From positions 9,301,501 through 9,365,500 of the forward strand of contig OY747704.1 of assembly GCA_963556495.2 (NCBI GenBank): a stretch of DNA of 64,000 bases. Direction: 5' to 3'. This DNA comes from Valencia hispanica (lineage: Eukaryota; Chordata; Actinopteri; Cyprinodontiformes; Valenciidae). The notes under the pieces were generated by a model. It was not told where the DNA came from, did not search any database, and was given only the letters and a program-made list of their open reading frames with translations. A program made the translations under genes and the position numbers. Below are positions 56,014 through 64,000 of this stretch, one piece after another (the stretch's first letter is position 1; every line of letters begins with the position of its first letter).

Positions 56014-56540
56014 CAAGATTAAAGTGGAACTGAACACCATGAAAAACAATAACCCTGCCCCCAGACAACATTTGAAAAATTCTACCAAAGTGGGCAGTGC
56101 CAGGAGGCATGGAGGGGCATGACCAAGTGTGGAGGATGATCGGAGGGGAGAACGTGGGGTTGTGGTCAGGAGGACAGTGACAGCTAGCTTAATCTGACAC
56201 TGAAACATGGACAGTGACCGAGGCGATGTTGGCAGTTTTGTGACCTCGGGAGCAATCGATCAAAACTCTCAATTCCAATTCCAAACTCGCCATGGGGCGA
56301 GTGTGTCTGAGAGATGGTTTTATACCCAAACCCACGGGGCATGTCTGTGAGACCATGTAAAGAATGGAAAAGATGTACCGCTCTCCACCAATCACAAAAT
56401 TAAAATGCAGTAGCCACACTTCAACCCTAAGAGGGCACCACCAAGATGTTTTTAGACCAAAAAGTGTAGAATTAAACAGGTTTTCACGAAAATGTAAAAT
56501 AATTCCCAGAAACTGAAAGATTGCCCCCTATGATGAGTAA
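56014..56540. other. No recognised feature
   Basis: A G-rich stretch near 56080-56180 aside, I see nothing I can support. Confidence 0.3.
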
Positions 56541-56559
56541 AACAATTGGAATCAGTTTT

Positions 56560-57412
56560 CCCTTGCCCGGACGCGGGTCACCGGGGCCCCCCTCTGGAGC
56601 CAGGCCTGGAGGCGGGGCACGTTGGCGAGCGCCTGGTGGCCGGGCCTTTACCCGTGGGGCCTGGTTGGGCTTAGACCGAAGAGGTAACATGGGTCCCCCT
56701 TCCCATGAGCTCACCACCTGTGGGAGGGGCCATAGGGGTCGGGTGCTGTGTAGGATGGGCGGCGGCCAAAGGCGGGGACCTTGGCGGTCCGATCCTCGGC
56801 TGCAGAAGCTGGCTCTCGGGACGTGGAACGTCACCTCTCTGGTGGGGAAAGGGCCGGAGCTGGTGTGCGAGGTTGAGAGGTTTCGACTGGACATCGTCGG
56901 ACTCACCTCGACGCACGGCTCTGTGCTTACGTGCCAAACAGCAGATCAGATTACCCACATTTCTTGGAGTCTTTGGAGGGGGTGCTGGAGAGTGCTCCTC
57001 CCAGGGACTACCTTGTTCCGCTGGGGGACTTCAACGCTCACGTGGGCAATGACAGTGAGACCTGGAGGGGTGTGGTTGGGCGGAATGGCCCCCCCAATCT
57101 GAACCCGAGTTGTGTCCTGTTATTGGACTTCTGTGCTCGTCATGGATTGTCCATAACAAACACCATGTTCAAGCATAAAGGTGTCCATATGTGCACTTGG
57201 CACCAGGACACCCTAGGTCGCAGCTCGATGATCGACTTGGTTTTCGTCTCATCTGATCTGCGGCCGCATGTTTTGGACACTCGGGTGAAGAGAGGGGTTG
57301 AGCTGTCCCCTGACCACTACCTGGTGGTGAGTCAGCTCCGATGGTGGGGGAGGACGCCGGACAGATCTGGAAGGCCCAAACGTGTTGTGAGGGTCTGCTG
57401 GGAACGTCAGAA
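56560..57412 (+). pseudogene. RTE/Expander-like LINE 5' end with endonuclease
   Basis: The GC-rich 5' region (GCCCGGACGCGGG, GGGCCTTTACCCGTGGGGCC) is followed by LALGTWNVTSL, the N-terminal block of the endonuclease, then [17 protein letters not shown]. Then the sequence jumps, with an internal deletion, to [31 protein letters not shown] and the [11 protein letters not shown] block with the catalytic D-H. It ends at about 57412, where the gypsy sequence starts. The RT half is missing here, and a matching RT half of the same family lies at 7689-8909. It is inactive through the deletion in the middle of the endonuclease. Confidence 0.8.
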
Positions 57413-58352
57413 CGTCAGTCCCTCAGTCCCTGCTCGGCGTCGCTCCCCAGTTCCAGTCCCGGCTCTGCGTCGCTCCCAAGTTCCAGTCCCAGCCCCGCGT
57501 CGCTCCCAAGTTCCAGTCCCGGCTTCTCGTTGCTCCCTGGTTCCTGAGCCGGCATCTTGTGTTCCTGTTCCGGCACCCTGACAGCTCGAGTTTCCAGTCC
57601 AAGCGTCTGCTTCTTCCGAGGCAGTCGCTGTTGACCCGCTTTGCCTGGAGACTGTGGCTACAGCGGTCGCGATCTTCCTGGCCGTTACAGCAGCAGCTAT
57701 GAAGCCATCGCCGCCAACCGGAGAGATTGATACCCATCTTCCCCGGCTCCAAGAGACTGCGTCCGCCGAGATGATCACAGCTGATCGGCCTCGTTCCAAG
57801 GGGTCTGCCCTTTTTGGAGGGATCAAGGCAGAGACATCTGAACTCCTGGCTTCATCGCCTTCTGTTGGTCCTCCAATGACTCTTCTTCGGGGGTTTCTGC
57901 GTTGTGTTGGTTTTCGTGGATTTCCTCATCGACCTGATCTTCTTCGTGGGATTCTTCGACGTACCCGCCCAGCTGGTCTTCTTCGCAGGTTTTTTCGCCG
58001 TGGGACTGCAGCGCCCTTCCGTGCTTACCTTCGTAGGACTGGACTCATGCAATGTGGGCGACACAGACGTCATCATCTGTTCTCTCGGCATAGTGGCCGT
58101 CCTCCGGACTTGTTTCCATGTTTGTTTCGGCTGCACGGTCGGCCTCCGCACTTGTTTCCACGTTTGTTTAGGCCTCATGGTCGGCCTCTGGACTTGATTA
58201 GGAGCCGCTTGCAGCCTTACGGATAAGATCCGTCCATGAACTGTTTTTTGATTTCTATGTTCCAGTCGTCCCGCCGTCCTGGGCCCCCACCTCCCACCCT
58301 GGCCTGGTTGTTTTTTGTTGGTGCACCAGGTGGCGCACCTTAAGGGGGGGGT
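57412..58352 (+). mobile_element. Ty3/gypsy 3' internal region, Pro-rich repeat
   Basis: A repeat coding [18 protein letters not shown] residues in one frame, then a frame with GRPPDLFPCLFRLHGRPPHL, runs up to CACCAGGTGGCGCACCTTAA and a polypurine tract (AAGGGGGGGG at 58343-58351). A polypurine tract next to an LTR is the plus-strand primer site of LTR retrotransposons. The Pro-rich 3' part is typical of the sequence that follows integrase in many fish gypsy elements. No pol domain is visible. Confidence 0.6.
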
Positions 58353-58654
58353 ATTATCACGATGTGATTATTTTTCCCTTGTTCTGGTCCCTTGTGTCGG
58401 TTGATTGTTTCCAGCTGTCCTGTATTGTCCTGATTGCTTCCCTGTGTATATATATACCCCCTTGTTCCCCATGTTAGTTCCCGGTTCGTCGTCATGTGTC
58501 GTCAGTGCTTAGCTACGCTTGTCCTGTCCCCTGATGGTAGAATCTGTAAGTCTAAGTGACAATACATTTCCTAAGTTGTTCCTTGTGGAGTTACTATTAA
58601 AGTCTCTGAATCTCAGCCTGTCTGCGCCTGAATCCGTCAACATAAATCATGACA
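58353..58654 (+). mobile_element. Ty3/gypsy 3' LTR
   Basis: The sequence starts after the polypurine tract with a TATCACGATGTG motif (the first bases appear mutated from TGTCACG) and ends CATAAATCATGACA at 58654. A TATATATATACC stretch near 58448 fits a TATA region. The matching 5' LTR is not found upstream, where RTE sequence abuts the internal region at 57412. The copy is 5'-truncated. Confidence 0.72.
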
Positions 58655-58982
58655 ACAGTAGGTTGTTTAAATGGCAAACTGGAGCACAGTAGGGCTGCAA
58701 GAGATTTATACGTCATCAACGTGTGCGCTCACAGAGTTCCCTGCCCCCCTCTCCTTTTCCCCACCGCCCCACACCCCTCGAGCTTTTGCGGAACATTACC
58801 TGACTGTTTGAATGCAAACACCATACCGCGAAAAGTCCGCTCTTGTTACTAGGTCTCCATCCTTAAAATTACCGCCAAAGGGTATCCGGACAAAGTCCGG
58901 AAGATTGCTTTCAGACACAAAAGCAAAACAGACGAAGTCCGGAAAATTACAGTTTTTCATGGCCTGTTTGAAAGGGGCTTAT
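58655..58982. mobile_element. Short TIR element, copy 2
   Basis: The right 190 bases (58800-58982) match 24240-24430, including TGCAAACACCAT, CGCTCTTGTTACTAGG and TTTTTCATGGCCTGTTTG. The right border at 58982 (GGGGCTTA) abuts L1 sequence that starts at 58983. The left border is not clear. Confidence 0.6.
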
Positions 58983-60410
58983 TGAAGGGATGCTGAAATG
59001 AGGATCTGATATAAATAATAACATATCGTCTGCGTAAAGAGAGACCATGTGTTTTAAACCAGCGCAAAGCATCTCCTTAATGTTCGGGCTTTGACGCAGA
59101 GCCACTGCCAGGGGCTCCATGACAATAGCGAATAGGAGCGGTGAAAGGGGGCATCCCTGACTTGTAGAGCATTGTAACTCGAAATAGGTTGAAATGTTAT
59201 AGTTAGTATGTACTGCAGCCATAGGGAGAGTAAATAGAATTTTAATCCAGGATATGAATTTGGGGCCAAATTTAAAGAACTCTACAGATTAGAAAAGATA
59301 ATGCCACTCCACCCGATCGAACGCTTTCTCCGCGTCAAGTGAAATTATTATCTCATAATTTTTGTCGACGGATTGAAATGGGCAATATAAAATATTACAC
59401 AGGCATCTGTTATTAAAAAAAGAAAAGCGCTCTTTTACAAATCCTGTCTGATCGGGGGATATAATTTTTGGTATTACCTTCTCAAGGCGAAGTGCCAATA
59501 CCTTAGCAAGAATTTTAGCATCTGTATTCAGGAGAGATAGGGCGATAGGAACTGCAACTAAGAGGGTATTTGCCTTTCTTAACCGACAAAAGATATAATT
59601 GCTTCACGCAGGGACAATGGAAGGGCATTTGAAGTGAAAGACTCTTTGAACACTAGTAGTAATAGAGGGGAGAGTTGATCTGAATATTTTTTTATAAAAA
59701 TGGGCTGAAAAACCATCAGGGCCAGGTGCTTTCCCACTTTGCATGCTGATGTTATTTCTTTAACTGTAAGATATTTCTCAAGCTCCTTGACGTGATCAGC
59801 ACCGACAGAAGGAATCTGTAAGGATCTAAAGAACTTTTCTACCTCATCAGGACAAGGAGGGGAGTCAGAACTGTACAATGACATGTAAAAATCTCGAAAG
59901 CAAGAATTGATTTCTGCGTTGTCCGTGTGTCGTCCATTCTCATCCCTTATCACTGGAATTGTCTGTTCCGCTGATTTTTGGCGCAGCTGGTGCGCAAGCA
60001 ATCGGCTTGCTTTCTTGGCATGTTCATAGTAGTTAGTTCTTGTTTTGGATAGAAGATATTCAGCCTGTTGGGTTGAGAGGATATCAAATTCAGTTTTTAG
60101 TGATAAGCGTTTTTTTATAAGCTCTGCTGACGGAGATCTGCTGTATAATTTGTCTACAGCCAAAATGTCACTGGTTAGTTGTTTAAGACGCTCAATATTC
60201 TTTTTCTTTTTTCTGGCACAGAATGAAATTGTTATACCCCTCAGATAGGCCTTTAAAGAGTCCCAAATTGTAGAATATGGCATTCCTGGGGTTTGATTGG
60301 TTTCTAGAAAATGTTTTATTTCAGAAGATATATGTTTCAGATATTCGTCTTCAGAAATTAGTAGGCACCACTGGCGATATGAAGATTGTGTCGTCCCATT
60401 TCCCTTATTA
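58983..60410 (-). pseudogene. L1 ORF2 linker and reverse transcriptase fragment
   Basis: On the minus strand the linker (60283-59579) reads QLRQKSAEQTIPVIRDENGR and DFYMSLYSSDSP, up to an RT start block (a FKESFTSNALPLSLREA segment). The RT resumes at 59498 with ISPDQTGFVKERF and ISLDAEKAFDRVEWHYLF, then at 59222 with STSQGCPLSPLLFAIVMEPLA, and has the catalytic YADDMLLF near 59030. It ends at 58983 against the TIR element. Several frameshifts separate the frames. It belongs to an L1 subfamily different from the one at 12.5-20.9 kb. Confidence 0.8.
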
Positions 60411-60444
60411 ATGTTGATCTTAAAATAATCTGCAAAGCTCTCGC

Positions 60445-61010
60445 AAAAGGGATAGAGAAAGTAACCCCTATTTAATACATCCTGATCAAACTGGTTTTAT
60501 AAAAGGGAGGCATTCATCCACAAATTCACGTAGATTAATAGATTTAATAGATTTTTCTTACTGTAAAAACATTGAAACTGATATATTATCTCTAGATGCA
60601 GAAAAAGCATTTGATACAGTTAACTGGAAATTCTTATTGCAACCTTACATAAATTTGGCTTTGGAAATTATTTTATAAACTGGTTGAAAATAGTATACAG
60701 TTTACCAACAGCATGTATCAGGACTAATAACCAAACAACATCTAGTTCTTATCTTCAGAGATGTACAGGGTAGGGATGTCCTCTCTCTCCCTCCCTGTTT
60801 GCTATTTTTATTGAACCACTAGCGGCAGCAATCAGGCAAACTCACAATATTAAAGGCATAAAATGCAATAACATAGAACATAAAATCAGTCTTTATGCAA
60901 ATTATGTATTACTTTTTCTCCAGCATTCACAAACCTCTTTCTCTCAGGTAATCGGGTTGATAAAGTTTCAGATTATTCTATAAATTGATTAAAATCTACA
61001 GTTCTTCCAA
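60445..61010 (+). pseudogene. L1 reverse transcriptase fragment, plus strand
   Basis: In broken plus-strand frames one reads an N-x-x-I-H-P-D-Q-T-G-F-like block, a LDAEKAFDTVNWKF-like block near 60595, [21 protein letters not shown] near 60780 and [12 protein letters not shown] near 60890, where the catalytic YADD reads YANY. Stops are frequent. It faces away from the minus-strand L1 at 58983-60410, and both cover the RT core, so they are two separate insertions rather than one inverted copy. Confidence 0.7.
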
Positions 61011-61481
61011 TCAATTGACAGATTTAATAAAGCTAAACTACATCTGTAATCTAGCAGCACTTCACCTTCAGACAGTCCAATATGTCGACAAAAAAATAAA
61101 AGAATTAATGGGCCCAGGGGAGGAATTTGGATAATCTGAAAGAAGATCTAAAAGTTATGTTATTTATTTGTGGTTTATTTATGTGGTTTTGTTTATTTCT
61201 ATTTTATTTACTCTAATTTGTTTCTTCCAGAACTGGGGAGTGTTTGAGCATGTAAAATTGACTTTCTGAAGCTTCATATCCTGAGAACCTGTCTTTCCCT
61301 CATTAAAAACATGCCTGAAGTGTTGCTCTGACCCATTCACTCATGTTAGAGTAATCTTTGAGTTTCTGCCAGTCTCTGCTGGTGGTTCTCGGGGTTGCTG
61401 AAACGCCTGCTCCCACTTATCCCCGCCTTTTCCACCCATCTCCTCCTCTGTACCTTACATACTCAGCCGAGAGCCTCGCCC
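61011..61481. other. No recognised feature
   Basis: The stretch just before the hAT element is C-rich. No exon boundary could be supported. Confidence 0.3.
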
Positions 61482-61745
61482 CTACAGAGTAGGCATGGGC
61501 CGGTTACAAGGTATGAAAAAGTCAAGGTTTCAAAACCACTAAAATTTTCCGTCATACCGTCCCTGCGGTATAAGCGTTTTTTTTTATGTGACGTCTCGTC
61601 AGGGAGAAAGTAAAGGTCCCTCATGCTGTGTGAAGCTGCAGCGTAAAGCGCCACTCCCCCCCCACGCACACCTGCGTTTGTTGTGAGTGACAAACGGCCA
61701 AAGTTGTAGGCTGTGTGATGACTAAACTTTTTCCACAGTCTCTGA

Positions 61746-61922
61746 GCGGATGTTTGGGAATACTTCGACTACCGTAAAAACCCAGACGTACACAGCTTGG
61801 AAGAAGAATGTCGACCGACGTGCAAAACGTGCTTGAGAACAGTGGCAGCCCGAGGAGGCAATACATCGAATATGATTGCGCATGTTTGGGAGTACCACCC
61901 ATCGTTGTATGCTAAATTCAAG
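61746..61922 (+). pseudogene. BED zinc-finger exon of hAT transposase
   Basis: The plus strand reads ADVWEYFDYRKN, CRPTCKTCLRTVAARGGNTS, then NMIAHVWEYHPSLYAKFK, ending at a GTAAAG splice donor. W-x-Y-F, C-x2-C and the H-x5-H pair with the HPSLY tail identify a ZBED-type BED finger. An in-frame TGA precedes it at 61743, just inside an apparent splice acceptor (CCACAG), so the N-terminus as joined would be broken unless another upstream exon is used. The rest of the transposase has been deleted or replaced by the LTR insertion. Confidence 0.82.
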
Positions 61923-62016
61923 GTAAAGTTAATGCTGTCTTGGAATGAACGCGTATTAGCGTCTGACATTAGTGAAATGAGCTTGCTACCTTGGCAGATA
62001 TGGTAACTACCTTATC

Positions 62017-62699
62017 TGTAATGTTTAAGTATAAACAGCCAGAAACCCAGTACGCAGCCAAGACTAGAATGTTTTTTAAGGGAATTTATTTGATTAGACA
62101 GAAAAGGTGTTAAAGAGGTTCTGCTTGGATCCGGTTGCTCTGGTGGCCTGGGACACAAAACTGAGGTGAGCGTGGTGATGAGATGAGAAACTCAGGGAAC
62201 TCAACAACAAAAGCAGTTTTACCAGGAGCTGGAGAATCCCAAGGGTCCCGTCTTCTGCAGAGTTTGGGAGAGCTGAGAATGGAGTCCCAGAGGGTACAAA
62301 AGCTCACGAAAACAAGGGAAAGGCACCCACAATCCAGAAATCTTTAGGCCAGAGACAGTCCAGGGTCATACACAGGAGGTTATTGGCAGAGGAATTTCCA
62401 AGGTCAAATAACTTGAGACAGGTCAGGATCAGGCAAGGTTCAGCAACAGGACGACAAAAACTTATCAGAATCCAATAAGGGTAAGGCAAAAACAGTGGTC
62501 AGGGACAGGCAGAGTCAAAACACAGATTAGCACTAGTAACTTGAACAGGGCTTGAAGGCTGTAACTAAGGCAGACGATCTCGCACTGAGAAGGCCTAGGG
62601 CAGGAGTTTAAATAGGGAGCTGCCCAGGTGAAGACAATGAGCAATTAGAAGGTGGAGGGAAAGTGCAGCAAACTCAAGGACAGGGATGAAATCATGACA
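62017..62699 (-). mobile_element. Solo LTR inside the hAT element, 5-bp duplication TTATC
   Basis: TGTAATG at 62017 and ATCATGACA ending at 62699 are flanked by TTATC on both sides (62012-62016 and 62700-62704). Read on the minus strand the LTR starts TGTCATGATTTC, has a TATTTAAACTCC TATA-like region near 62610 and an AATAAATTCCC poly-A signal near 62080. The 683-bp size and 5-bp duplication fit Ty3/gypsy. No internal region remains. Confidence 0.88.
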
Positions 62700-62742
62700 T
62701 TATCTTATCTTTTCTTCATCTCTATCCTTAGTAACTTTTTTT

Positions 62743-62822
62743 AAACTGAGGCAGATAGGGTAACTAGCATGCTAATGATGATTTATCTTAGCATGCTAGT
62801 TAGTTACCATATCTGCCTCACT
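62743..62822. repeat. Hairpin-forming inverted repeat
   Basis: GAGGCAGATAGGGTAACTAG followed by CATGCTA is repeated in reverse complement (TAGCATGCTAGTTAGTTACC then ATATCTGCCTC) around a loop of about 15 bases. One arm word (GGCAGATATGGTAACTA) also occurs near 61994-62010, just left of the LTR. It may be a remnant of the hAT interior. Confidence 0.6.
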
Positions 62823-62969
62823 AAAAAGTGTTATTTTCCATAAAAAAAAAAAATAGACATTCAAAATACATATTTTAGAGCTGTAATCATAATACCGTGA
62901 AACCGTCATAATTTTGCCTACGGTTATCATACCGTCAGAATCTCATACCGGCCCATGCCTACTGCAGAG

Positions 62970-64000
62970 CTCCCCTACCCCTCCCCACCTCACACAACTC
63001 CGACTGAGTCGCAGGTGCAGTAATTATAACACACTAGCTGCAGTTGCGCGTCTTTTGTGGGATTTTTTTTCAGACTCCGTGCATGCTCCGATGGTGCACG
63101 GTATGTGACGAACTGAAGGGGGAGTGTCAGAAAGAGTAGGAGGGTCTTAGAGAGGTACAGGCGAAAATCAAGGCGTCCAATACGGAAGTAAATTTGTTTA
63201 AGGTGGATGGATATATGACGGACTTTTAAGGTGACAGCTTTATTGGAATGTGCTATAGAAGGGTAATATGTGCGTGGAAAAAGCCCCCCCCCCCCCCCCC
63301 CCCTTTAAGATCATGTCTGCTGACAGTAAAAACATATATTTTCTTTCTTTCTGGGATAATTGGGGTTGTTTTTTTCTTGTATTTTGGGGTTTATGTTATA
63401 AGAAAGCAATAAATCTTAGAACTGTAAACATTAACCAAAGTAAATAGGACGTTTATAGTAACACTGCTTAGAATTGCCAGAGCTCCGAAGGATGAAATTA
63501 TTATCAGCTTGCAAGGCGCTAATCTAAACACACTCTTTTTGACGTCACAAATGGCAAGACTAGCGAATAACAAGACCTTGCTGTGAGCAGCAACAATAAA
63601 ACAAAATTGTTTATAATTTGAACACAACTAAAAAAATAAAACTTTAGGTTTCTGCTGGGTAACATTAAAATAAAGATGACATTAGCCTAATTAGGTTTTA
63701 AATAAATGGAAAAATGGTAAATACTAATCTTATCTGGGGAACATTCAAGCATCGGAGCAGTTAGTGGGCCTTATTAGAAATTTTGCTTGGAAAAATACTG
63801 AATTGATCTCAAGCTGTGAAGTGTTCTGTCTCCTTCCAGGATAAAGGGGAAAGAGGTCAGGAAAGAAGGTTTGATCCTAGGAATCAGATGGTTTTGTCAA
63901 TCTCTGGTGGGTAAACACAGGAAGTTATATAAGTGGGTCTTAATATAAGGGACCTGACTTTGTAATTAAAGGGAAGTCTTTAAACTAAATATTAATATGC
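62970..64000. other. No recognised gene; (C)n run near 63286-63303
   Basis: A run of about 20 C residues near 63286-63303 could be a microsatellite or a sequencing-prone tract. Otherwise I see no exon or element end that I can defend on either strand. Confidence 0.4.

Larger units (their letters stand above)
61490..62961 (+). mobile_element. BED-finger hAT element, 8-bp duplication, holding a solo LTR
   Basis: TAGGCATGGGCCGGT begins at 61490 and ACCGGCCCATGCCTA ends at 62961. The flanks CTACAGAG (61482-61489) and CTGCAGAG (62962-62969) are an 8-bp duplication with one change. The interior keeps a BED-finger segment (61746-61922), a solo LTR (62017-62699) and a hairpin (62743-62822). The catalytic domain of the transposase is gone. 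Confidence 0.92.

Noticed and set aside
57407..57826. Minus-strand frame rich in GTGTWERR repeats
   Set aside because: It is the antisense of the Pro-rich gypsy region and repeats because that region is a tandem repeat.
58983..61010. A single L1 inverted by twin priming
   Set aside because: Both the minus-strand (58983-60410) and the plus-strand (60445-61010) pieces contain the RT core, and their sequences differ, so one inverted copy cannot explain them.

Overview
The window is vertebrate, and almost certainly teleost fish, nuclear DNA. It has no bacterial-style gene packing. Nearly every readable protein is a fragment of a transposable element from families typical of fish: L1, Tx1-type L1, RTE/Expander-like, Rex1-like, L2, I/Nimb-like, Tc1, hAT with BED fingers, PIF/Harbinger, Ty3/gypsy LTRs and THAP fragments. 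The only convincing host-gene sequence is one 210-bp exon on the minus strand (11846-12055). It has consensus splice sites and resembles the N-terminus of the checkpoint clamp loader RAD17. If that is right, much of the window is intron or flank of a RAD17 gene swollen by nested insertions.

Layout. 0-5.4 kb: decayed hAT, Tx1 and THAP pieces; a hAT MITE (2152-2723) whose target duplication was split by a Harbinger MITE (2729-3263); and a TIR element (3940-5373) enclosing a TTAA element (4038-4711). 5.8-7.4 kb: a TAGCATTAGC-type minisatellite. 7.7-8.9 kb: an RTE reverse transcriptase fragment. 9.8-11.3 kb: a long LTR-like repeat, with a second copy at 45-46 kb. 11.8-12.1 kb: the RAD17-like exon. 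12.5-20.9 kb: a decayed L1 split by a hAT element (15395-16543) and by an almost intact Tc1 (17412-19004) with a full-length transposase frame whose start codon has become ATA. 21-27 kb: small MITEs, a microsatellite and an I/Nimb-like LINE tail.

27.2-37.96 kb is the most structured region. Two adjacent inverted-repeat elements lie here: 27307-32166 with arms of about 1.4-1.5 kb, and 32190-37889 with arms of about 0.5 kb. Together they are bracketed by 60-bp direct repeats of L2 5' sequence. The second element holds a foldback MITE, a 1.2-kb insertion with 16-bp duplications and a 2.2-kb element in its loop. Its right arm keeps the unoccupied version of both insertion sites. 37.9-41.6 kb is an L2 LINE that is only lightly damaged.

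41.7-55.1 kb is a stack of LINEs and LTRs: a minus-strand L1 lacking its endonuclease; a Rex1-like LINE (44776-51690) broken by a long LTR, by a solo LTR inside which a second solo LTR sits, by an RTE-type tail and by an L2; another L2 piece; an SGNH-hydrolase fragment; and a hAT element (53740-55110) holding a truncated L2. 55-64 kb has AT/TG microsatellites, a THAP first exon, the 5' end of an RTE element joined to a gypsy 3' end and LTR, two L1 fragments in opposite directions, and a BED-finger hAT (61490-62961) with a solo LTR inside it.

Many insertions keep exact target-site duplications, so the order of events can be read directly. I found no CRISPR, operon, phage or other prokaryotic system, and no convincing new protein system. 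The unusual content is the nested architecture, the composite inverted-repeat block and the isolated host exon.
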